A DNA stretch of 16,125 bases from Bacillota bacterium (GTDB lineage: Bacteria; Bacillota; Sulfobacillia; RBS10-35): positions 1 through 16,125 of the forward strand of contig JASBVX010000006.1 in the NCBI GenBank assembly GCA_029960865.1. The letters run 5' to 3'. The translations under genes were made by a program, and so were the position numbers. The notes below the pieces were generated by a model, which ran no database searches, was not told where the DNA came from, and saw only the letters and a program-made list of their open reading frames with translations. Shown one piece after another: positions 8,972-13,566 of this stretch (position 1 is the stretch's first letter; each line of letters opens with the position of its first letter).

Positions 8972-8999
8972 TTGACATCCTTAAGGTATCCCATACACT
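8972..8999 (+). promoter_or_regulatory. Predicted sigma-A promoter of the DUF2089-yvlB operon
   Basis: A perfect -35 TTGACA (8972-8977) is followed after 16 bases by TACACT (8994-8999), which matches 4 of 6 bases of TATAAT. The segment 8941-9000 is conspicuously AT-richer than its surroundings and lies 23 bases before the ATG at 9023. The start site would fall near 9006, giving a very short leader that begins about at the ribosome binding site. The half-sites ATACC (8966-8970) and GGTAT (8985-8989) flank the -35 and could form an operator; this is inference. Confidence 0.65.
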
Positions 9000-9006
9000 A
9001 AGTCCC

Positions 9007-9019
9007 GAGGGGAAGGTGG
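9007..9019 (+). promoter_or_regulatory. Ribosome binding site of the DUF2089 gene
   Basis: The purine run GAGGGGAAGGTGG ends 3 bases before ATG 9023, with its GGGGAAGG core about 6-8 bases away. It supports the start chosen. Confidence 0.6.
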
Positions 9020-9022
9020 AAT

Positions 9023-9421
9023 ATGTCCTACAGACCCTTAGGACGCTGCCCCGTGTGTCAGCACGCCATGGAAGTGAGAGAGCTCCACTGCCCCCACTGC
9101 GGCACCACCATTCGGGGGCGGTTCCTTCTCGGCCGCTTTGCCAACCTTACCCCGGAGCAGTGGGATTTCCTGGAGGTCTTCGTCCGCAACCGGGGCAACA
9201 TTCGGGAGATGGAGAAGGATCTGGGGCTTTCGTATCCCGCGGTCCGTTCCCGCCTGGATCAGCTCCTTTTGGCCCTTGGGTACCCCCCGGATCCCAAAGA
9301 CCGGGGAGAGGGCCCGGAGGCTCAGGATCGCTTGGCCATCCTGGAAAAAGTGGAAAAAGGCGAGCTGACGCCGGCAGAAGCAGCGCGCCTCTTGAGAGGA
9401 GAGCGCTCCCAAGATGGATGA
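9023..9421 (+). CDS. DUF2089 family protein: zinc ribbon, helix-turn-helix and SHOCT-like tail
   Basis: This is a likely small DNA-binding regulator. The 132 residues open with a zinc ribbon (C9, C12, C23, C26 as two CPxC pairs). A helix-turn-helix-like segment follows at about 56-87 (N-I-R-E-M-E-K-D-L-G-L-S-Y-P-A-V, then R-L-D-Q-L-L), as described for the DUF2089 family. A short helical hairpin at 103-125 (AILEKVEKGELTPAEAARLL) ends the protein and is repeated at the N-termini of the next two proteins. The gene lies directly after the predicted promoter and overlaps the next gene by 8 bases, so it probably heads a three-gene operon. Autoregulation is plausible from the HTH and the inverted half-sites at the promoter, but is not shown. 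The family has no firmly established target known to me. Confidence 0.88.
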   Translation: MSYRPLGRCPVCQHAMEVRELHCPHCGTTIRGRFLLGRFANLTPEQWDFLEVFVRNRGNIREMEKDLGLSYPAVRSRLDQLLLALGYPPDPKDRGEGPEAQDRLAILEKVEKGELTPAEAARLLRGERSQDG

Positions 9422-10208
9422 GAAGCGCAAGGTTCTGGAGCTGGTGGAAAAGGGCCTCATCAGCGCCGATGAAGCCCTGGAACTCCTGGAAGCCCTGGAG
9501 AATGCGGAAAGGCAAGCGGCGGCCCCTGACCTCCTGGAGGCCGAGGAAGGGGACGGCTCCCTTTTCCACCTCGATGTCAACGTCACTGGCGCTGATATCT
9601 ACCTGGCCGTGGGGGACGGGGAGAAGGTGACGGTGGTAAAAGAGGGCAAAGGGGCCGACCGTATCCAGGTGGAGGAAGGGCCCATGTACCTCCGCCTCTA
9701 CGAGCGGCGGGAGATCGGCTGGGAGCGGCTGTTGCTCCCCTCTGTCTCCGCTTCGGCCCGGGTGAGGGTGACCCTCCCCAGGAGCTTTCGCCTCCGGGGC
9801 CAGGTGAGGACGGTGTCGGGGGATGTCCAAGGGGAATTGCCATCGGGAAGGGATCTCCTCCTCCGGACTGTCTCGGGAGATATGGACCTGATGGGGGCCT
9901 TTGCGGCGGTGGAAGCCCATTCCGTGAGCGGCGATCTTCGCTTGCGGATGAAGGCTCTCTTTCCCGATGGCCTGCGGGTTTCCCTCCATACCGTCAGCGG
10001 CGACGTCCGCCTGGTCCTTCCCCGCGGAACCTATGGGATCCGTGGACAGGGGAGCGCCGTGTCGGGCGATGTGGATCTGGAGCTGCCGGGGGTGGAGAGA
10101 AAGAAGCAGGGCGTCAGCTACAGCTTCCATCGAGCCGGTGACCCTGCGGTGGATCTGCGCTTCAAGACGGTTTCGGGGGATGTGGCCGTCAGGGAAGGGG
10201 TGGTGTAG
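9414..10208 (+). CDS. YvlB-like DUF4097 protein (SHOCT-like head and beta-repeat body)
   Basis: The 264-residue protein has two parts. Residues 5-27 form the short helical module (VLELVEKGLISADEALELLEAL). Residues ~45-260 are a beta-rich DUF4097 domain with six copies of a V-S-G-D-[VML] turn spaced about 18-37 residues apart (encoded between about 9810 and 10190), as expected for a stacked beta fold. No signal peptide or membrane helix is visible, so the protein appears cytoplasmic or peripherally attached. The homologous yvlB of Bacillus subtilis belongs to the cell-envelope-stress yvlABCD operon; a role near the membrane is inferred from that and from the yvlD-like gene at 10843. ATG 9414 overlaps the DUF2089 stop by 8 bases, with a GAGAGGAGAG ribosome site inside that gene. 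The molecular function is unknown. Confidence 0.88.
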   Translation: MDEKRKVLELVEKGLISADEALELLEALENAERQAAAPDLLEAEEGDGSLFHLDVNVTGADIYLAVGDGEKVTVVKEGKGADRIQVEEGPMYLRLYERREIGWERLLLPSVSASARVRVTLPRSFRLRGQVRTVSGDVQGELPSGRDLLLRTVSGDMDLMGAFAAVEAHSVSGDLRLRMKALFPDGLRVSLHTVSGDVRLVLPRGTYGIRGQGSAVSGDVDLELPGVERKKQGVSYSFHRAGDPAVDLRFKTVSGDVAVREGVV

Positions 10209-10580
10209 GTGAAGGCGGATAAAGAGCGGATGCAGATCCTCAAGATGTTGGAAGAAAAGAAGATCACCGCAGAGGAGGCGGCGGACCTTCTATCCTCCCT
10301 GGAGGCGGCTGCCCCGGGGGCAGTCTCCTTGCCGGGAAAGAACAAGTCCCGCTGGCTGCGGGTGCGGGTGCGGTCTGAGGATGGGGATCGGGTGGAGGTG
10401 AACCTGCCCGTCAGTTTGATCCGGGTGGCCAAACATTTTCTATCGGAAATCAACATTCAGGGCCGCACCATCCAGGTCGACGATTTGGAAGCCCTCATCG
10501 CGGACGCCTTGGAGGCGGAAGGGAAGATGGTGGAGGTGGAATCTGCCGCCGGGGATCACGTGGAGATCTTTGTGGACTAG
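10209..10580 (+). CDS. Small SHOCT-like domain protein
   Basis: The 123-residue protein belongs to the SHOCT-like/YvlB-N type of short proteins found beside DUF2089 and DUF4097 genes. Residues 8-32 carry the same helical module as its two upstream neighbours (ILKMLEEKKITAEEAADLLSSL). The remainder (about 46-123) is a compact alpha/beta domain: a strand of alternating R and V (RWLRVRVRS), VNLPVSLIRVA, a helix around VDDLEALIADAL, and a final strand HVEIFVD. It has no transmembrane segment or cysteine pair. The GTG start (10209) directly abuts the upstream TAG, with the purine-rich GGGAAGGGG run just ahead, so translation is probably coupled. Its TAG stop shares the palindrome CTAG (10577-10580) with the stop of the converging minus-strand gene. 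The function is unknown; a protein-interaction role is inferred. Confidence 0.85.
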   Translation: MKADKERMQILKMLEEKKITAEEAADLLSSLEAAAPGAVSLPGKNKSRWLRVRVRSEDGDRVEVNLPVSLIRVAKHFLSEINIQGRTIQVDDLEALIADALEAEGKMVEVESAAGDHVEIFVD

Positions 10581-10777
10581 GGCTGGCCTTCCCGCTCCGG
10601 ATCGGAAGGATCATCTTCCTTCTCCGCGGGGCGAAAGGATTGGGGGAGGCTGGTCCTCCGCTGGTGCTGGGTGGTGGCCCACCACCAGATGAGGCCTCCC
10701 ATGGCGGCCAGGGCGGCGACCCACCACCAGAAAAGGGCATGGGCGCTGGTCACTCCTTGGGCAGCCAAGGTTAACAT
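10577..10777 (-). CDS. Small single-pass membrane protein with tryptophan belts
   Basis: This is a 66-residue protein I do not recognise. One transmembrane helix spans about residues 14-34, bounded by W17-W19 and W31-W33, followed by a basic stretch (H-Q-R-R, 38-41) and an acidic, proline-rich tail; positive-inside would place the tail in the cytoplasm. The case for a real gene is an ATG with GAGGTGATCC (10779-10788, minus strand) just upstream, a 10-base match to the anti-Shine-Dalgarno end of 16S rRNA, plus the well-formed helix. It fills what would otherwise be a 262-base gap between the SHOCT-like gene and the yvlD-like gene. Against it are its short length and an internal hairpin that could instead belong to an untranslated 3' end. 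No promoter was found for it. Confidence 0.62.
   Translation of the reverse strand: MLTLAAQGVTSAHALFWWWVAALAAMGGLIWWWATTQHQRRTSLPQSFRPAEKEDDPSDPEREGQP
10667..10688. repeat. Inverted repeat inside the small membrane protein gene
   Basis: The arms CTG-GTGGT and ACCAC-CAG pair with one bulged G (10670) around a GGCCC loop. On the minus strand it encodes W-W-W-A-T-T-Q, so it may be only a by-product of codon content. It lies about 90 bases past the stop of the plus-strand operon, but no T-run follows it on either strand, so it is not a typical intrinsic terminator. Confidence 0.35.
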
Positions 10778-10778
10778 C

Positions 10779-10788
10779 GGATCACCTC
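10779..10788 (-). promoter_or_regulatory. Strong ribosome binding site of the 66-aa minus-strand gene
   Basis: Read on the minus strand, GAGGTGATCC is perfectly complementary to the 3' end of bacterial 16S rRNA. The GAGG core sits 7 bases from the ATG whose first base is at 10777. It is the best Shine-Dalgarno match noticed in the window and the main evidence that this small frame is translated. Confidence 0.7.
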
Positions 10789-10842
10789 AATAGGAGTTTC
10801 CCCAGGGGGCGGGGAAGCTTATGCGGAGGAGGCAAGGAATTC

Positions 10843-11181
10843 ATGCTCTTGCTGCGCTGGCTCTTGACGACAGTGGCCATTCTCATCGTGGGCTACGCGT
10901 TCCCCAACCTCTTGCGGGTAGAAAATGTCTGGACGGCCATCATCGGTGCCCTTTTCCTCGGCTTGGCCAACGCCCTGATCCGGCCCATCCTTTTGATCCT
11001 CACCCTCCCCATCAACATCCTGACCCTAGGCCTCTTTACCCTCATCATCAACGGCCTTATGCTCTGGGCCGTGGTGGCCATCACGCCGGGGATGGCGGTG
11101 GGAGGTTTTTGGGCGGCGGTGCTGGCCGCCCTCATCATCAGCCTCATCAGCGGCTTTCTCAATTGGATGGTGGAATCCTGA
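10843..11181 (+). CDS. YvlD-like four-helix membrane protein (phage holin 4_2 family)
   Basis: The 112-residue protein consists almost wholly of four hydrophobic helices (about 4-22, 30-48, 50-78 and 86-108). The conserved core NALIRPILLILTLPINILTLG (residues 43-63) is typical of the family named after phage holins (PF04020). Chromosomal members such as B. subtilis YvlD are not lysis proteins and belong to the envelope-stress yvl operon; that role is carried over here by inference. The ATG is preceded by GGAGGAGG (10825-10832). No promoter could be assigned in the 65 bases shared with the divergent 66-aa gene. At its 3' end it overlaps the converging sirtuin gene by 23 bases (11159-11181). 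It is separated from the yvlB-like operon only by the minus-strand miniprotein, which fits a shared function. Confidence 0.87.
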   Translation: MLLLRWLLTTVAILIVGYAFPNLLRVENVWTAIIGALFLGLANALIRPILLILTLPINILTLGLFTLIINGLMLWAVVAITPGMAVGGFWAAVLAALIISLISGFLNWMVES

Positions 11182-11908
11182 GGGAGAGTTCCCGGTCGAT
11201 GGCGGCCAGGGCTTCTCCCGCATCCTGGTGCAGGATGCGAAAAGCAAGGTCGTCCAAGGGAGTCGGCTCCTGATTGATGATGATGAGCTTTCCCTTTTGG
11301 GCCGCCAGGCGCGGCAGGGAAGCGGCGGGGTAGACCTGCAGGGAAGAGCCCACCGCCAGCATGAGATCCGCCTGCCGGGTGAGGTCCAGGGCTCCGTCCC
11401 AGACGTCCCGGGGGAGCGCTTCCCCGAAGAGGACCACATGGGGGCGTAGCCTTCCGCCGCAGACGGGGCAAGAGCCTTGGGCCATGGCTTCAGGCCGGAA
11501 GAACCGGCCGCAGCGCTGGCAGCGGATGGTATGGAGATCCCCGTGGAGGGGGAAGACCTTTTGGGAGCCGGCCCGTTGATGGAGGCCATCGACGTTCTGG
11601 GTGATGATTCCCGCCAAAAGGCCTCTTTGCTCCCACTGGGCCAGGATGCGGTGGACAGGGTTGGGGTCCACTTTCTGCAACGTCTCCAGGCGCCACAGGT
11701 AAAAGGCCCGCATCTCTTCGTAGCGTTCTTCCAGGGCATGCTCCAGGGTTTCCCGGCTGGCCAGGGCTTCGGGAAACTGGCGCCAAAGACCCCGGGTGGA
11801 GCGAAAGTCCGGCAGACCCGAAGCGGTGCTGGACCCGGCACCGGTGAAGGCGACGGCTGTTTCCGCCTGCCAGAGGGCGAGAGCGACTTCTTCATGGATC
11901 GCGGCCAT
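11159..11908 (-). CDS. cobB: NAD-dependent protein deacylase (sirtuin)
   Basis: Sirtuins remove acetyl or other acyl groups from lysines using NAD+, releasing nicotinamide and O-acyl-ADP-ribose. The 249 residues fit the bacterial length. Landmarks are GAGSSTASGLPDFR (23-36) and QNVDGLHQRAG (104-114) for NAD binding, catalytic H122 in LHGD, a structural zinc site at C130/C133 and C147/C150, RPHVVLFGE (155-163), VGSSLQVYPAA (187-197) and a C-terminal INQEPTPLD (211-219). The zinc site and C-terminal motifs resemble Thermotoga-type (class U) enzymes more than E. coli CobB; the class is inference. The frame stays open upstream to 12580, but that part is G/P/R-rich and antisense-like. ATG 11908 has a GGTGAG site 6 bases ahead and begins MAAIHEE, where sirtuins begin. 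It lies 11 bases after the upstream minus-strand gene, so the two are probably co-transcribed. Confidence 0.96.
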   Translation of the reverse strand: MAAIHEEVALALWQAETAVAFTGAGSSTASGLPDFRSTRGLWRQFPEALASRETLEHALEERYEEMRAFYLWRLETLQKVDPNPVHRILAQWEQRGLLAGIITQNVDGLHQRAGSQKVFPLHGDLHTIRCQRCGRFFRPEAMAQGSCPVCGGRLRPHVVLFGEALPRDVWDGALDLTRQADLMLAVGSSLQVYPAASLPRLAAQKGKLIIINQEPTPLDDLAFRILHQDAGEALAAIDRELSLRIPPSN

Positions 11909-11919
11909 GGTGAACTCAC

Positions 11920-12639
11920 CTACCTTTCTTGAAGGAGGAGGCGGGCGCCGTGGGGGGCAGGGGTGACGGTCCCGGCCCGGTAACCTGACCGCCGCAGCGA
12001 CGCGACGAAAAGGGCGGGTTCTTCCTCGGGCCACAGGAAGAGGACGCCGCCGTCGTCCAGGAGGACTCCCCTGGCTCCCGGAAGGGCCACAGGCCCTTCC
12101 AACAGCTCCATCCAGGCGCGCCAGTGCCCAGGAAGTGTGGCGGCATCCCCATCCCAGCGGGGAAGGGGAGGGAGGGTCCCCTGGTAGGCTGAAAGGAGCA
12201 GGCGCTTCCGAGCCCACCCCGGGGGTGGAAGCTGGGGATGCCAGGCCCACACCAGCTGGGAGACTAGCTCCTCCAAAGCTCCTTTCTCCCCGGGGGAGAG
12301 GGGTTCTTCCGCCAGGGGAAGGCCGTCCTCTAAAGGGGCAGCGCTCTTGAGTCGGCAGGTCCCCCAAAGGCCAGCCAGGGCATCGGCCAGGGGCGGGGGC
12401 GCCTTCCGCTTTCGGCCTTCCCGGAAGGCCCCTCTTTGGGCCATGGCGGCCCATCCTCCCGGATATCCCTGAGCAGCCTTGCGGGCTTCCCGGCGCAGGG
12501 CAGCCAGAAGGCGGGCCCGGGGTCCCCAGACGGCCCCGTAGACGGCTGGGGGAAAGGGGCCTGAAGGGAGACCATCCCACCAGCCGGGGGAGAGGGGAAG
12601 GGGGTAGGGGAGCGAAATCGCCCAGCGCCAGGCCTGCAT
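11920..12639 (-). CDS. Uncharacterised Trp-rich protein upstream of the sirtuin
   Basis: I do not recognise this 239-residue protein. It is rich in tryptophan (14 residues, about 6%), proline, leucine and arginine, with no signal peptide, no clear transmembrane helix and no cysteine cluster. The N-terminal part (1-40) is W/P-rich (L-P-Y-P-L-P-L-S-P-G-W-W). A basic helical stretch lies at about 48-85 (ARLLAALRREARKAAQG, then FREGRKRK). The C-terminal 40 residues look like an alpha/beta fold (GVLLDDGGVLFLW, then ALFVASLRRSGYRAG), faintly like the last strand-helix-strand of GHMP-type kinases, though too weak to assign. Composition is protein-like, while the competing frames are Gly/Pro/Ser/Arg-rich. 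ATG 12639 is chosen because the longer frame runs antisense through rapZ; its Shine-Dalgarno is weak. It ends 11 bases before the sirtuin and is divergent from rapZ across 39 bases. Confidence 0.65.
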   Translation of the reverse strand: MQAWRWAISLPYPLPLSPGWWDGLPSGPFPPAVYGAVWGPRARLLAALRREARKAAQGYPGGWAAMAQRGAFREGRKRKAPPPLADALAGLWGTCRLKSAAPLEDGLPLAEEPLSPGEKGALEELVSQLVWAWHPQLPPPGWARKRLLLSAYQGTLPPLPRWDGDAATLPGHWRAWMELLEGPVALPGARGVLLDDGGVLFLWPEEEPALFVASLRRSGYRAGTVTPAPHGARLLLQER

Positions 12640-12665
12640 GATCCCATCATGGCACAATAAGAGGG

Positions 12666-12671
12666 AAGGAG
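12666..12671 (+). promoter_or_regulatory. Ribosome binding site of rapZ (supports a TTG start)
   Basis: AAGGAG, within GGGAAGGAG, lies 7 bases before TTG 12679. The protein then reaches its P-loop at residue 12, as usual for RapZ, so the TTG is the likely start. Confidence 0.75.
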
Positions 12672-12678
12672 CCGAGGC

Positions 12679-13566
12679 TTGGTTGAGAAACTTCCCCTCA
12701 TCCTCATCACGGGGCTTTCCGGAGCCGGAAAGACGACGGCCATCCGGGCCTTTGAAGACCTGGAATTTTTCTGCGTCGACAACCTCCCCCCTCGCCTCCT
12801 CCCGGGGCTGGTGGAACTCATCGAGGAGGCCGACCTGGCGGTGGCGGGCATTGCTGCCGTCATCGATGCCCGAGGCCGGGCCCTTTTCGATCAGATGTTG
12901 CCGGCCCTTTCCCAGCTGGAATCCAGGCACCAGCCTTATGAGATCCTCTTTCTGGAAGCGGAAGACAGGGTCCTGGTGCAGCGGTTCCAGGAGGCCCGCC
13001 GTCCCCATCCCCTCTTCCCCGGTCGCCGCCTCCTGGAGGCCATCCAGGAAGAGGGGAGGCGGCTGGAACCCCTCAAGGGAAGGGCCCGTTACATCCTGGA
13101 TACGTCCGCCATGAAGCCTCGGGACCTGATGCAAAAGATCCATCACCTGTACGGGGACCAGGCAGGGGAAGCCCTCCGCCTCATCTTGATGTCCTTTGGC
13201 TTCAAGGGGGGACTTCCCCCCGATGCCGACATGGTCTTCGACGCCCGGTTTTTGCCCAATCCTTTTTATGTGGCGGAGCTCCGGGACCTTCCCGGCACCG
13301 ACGGCCGGGTGGAAGATTATGTCTGGAACTGGCCGGAGACGCGGACGTTTTTTGCCAAGGTGAAAGATCTTTTGCAGTTTCTCCTGCCCCTTGTGCGGGG
13401 GGAGGGCCGATCCCAGTTCGTGGTGGCGGTGGGATGCACCGGCGGGTTTCACCGCTCGGTGGTGCTGGTGGAACGGCTGGCCCGGGAGCTCCGGGCCCCG
13501 GGGGTGGACGTCCGGGTGCAGCATCGGGATTGCCAGGATCGGGTTCCCGATGGAGGGCTGCCGTGA
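12679..13566 (+). CDS. rapZ: RNase adapter / nucleotide-binding protein RapZ (YvcJ)
   Basis: RapZ-family proteins are P-loop ATP/GTP-binding proteins. In E. coli RapZ guides RNase E to the GlmZ small RNA and so tunes glucosamine-6-phosphate synthesis; the B. subtilis homologue YvcJ binds nucleotides, affects competence and lacks that sRNA partner. The 295 residues show Walker A GLSGAGKT (12-19), the early D-N-L-P-P motif, the central FGFKGGLPPDAD and FDARFLPNP motifs, and the C-terminal metabolite-binding region with GCTGG-x-HRSV. The variable position of that motif is F257 here, where Q or R is more familiar to me. The gene begins with TTG and ends with TGA overlapping the yvcK GTG (13563-13566). 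It opens the rapZ-yvcK-whiA block, divergent from the orphan minus-strand gene. Confidence 0.97.
   Translation: MVEKLPLILITGLSGAGKTTAIRAFEDLEFFCVDNLPPRLLPGLVELIEEADLAVAGIAAVIDARGRALFDQMLPALSQLESRHQPYEILFLEAEDRVLVQRFQEARRPHPLFPGRRLLEAIQEEGRRLEPLKGRARYILDTSAMKPRDLMQKIHHLYGDQAGEALRLILMSFGFKGGLPPDADMVFDARFLPNPFYVAELRDLPGTDGRVEDYVWNWPETRTFFAKVKDLLQFLLPLVRGEGRSQFVVAVGCTGGFHRSVVLVERLARELRAPGVDVRVQHRDCQDRVPDGGLP

Noticed and set aside
10667..10688. Hairpin as an intrinsic terminator of the DUF2089 operon
   Set aside because: No T-run follows on either strand, and the sequence is explained by W-W-W and A-T-T-Q codons of the minus-strand miniprotein. It is kept only as an inverted repeat.
10843..11181. 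Phage holin, implying a prophage
   Set aside because: The family name is historical. The protein matches chromosomal YvlD, the neighbours are YvlB-type genes, and no phage gene is present.
11909..12580. Upstream extension of the sirtuin frame
   Set aside because: The composition is almost entirely Gly, Pro, Arg and Ser, it competes with a more protein-like frame, and a proper start and ribosome site exist at 11908.
12650..12658. Extended -10-like TGGCACAAT upstream of rapZ
   Set aside because: There is no matching -35, and the transcript would start at the ribosome site itself, which leaves too little support for a promoter call.
13434..13562. Earlier ATG for yvcK
   Set aside because: It adds Gly/Pro-rich residues encoded by rapZ in another frame. 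GTG 13563 has a ribosome site and gives a typical long-YvcK N-terminus.
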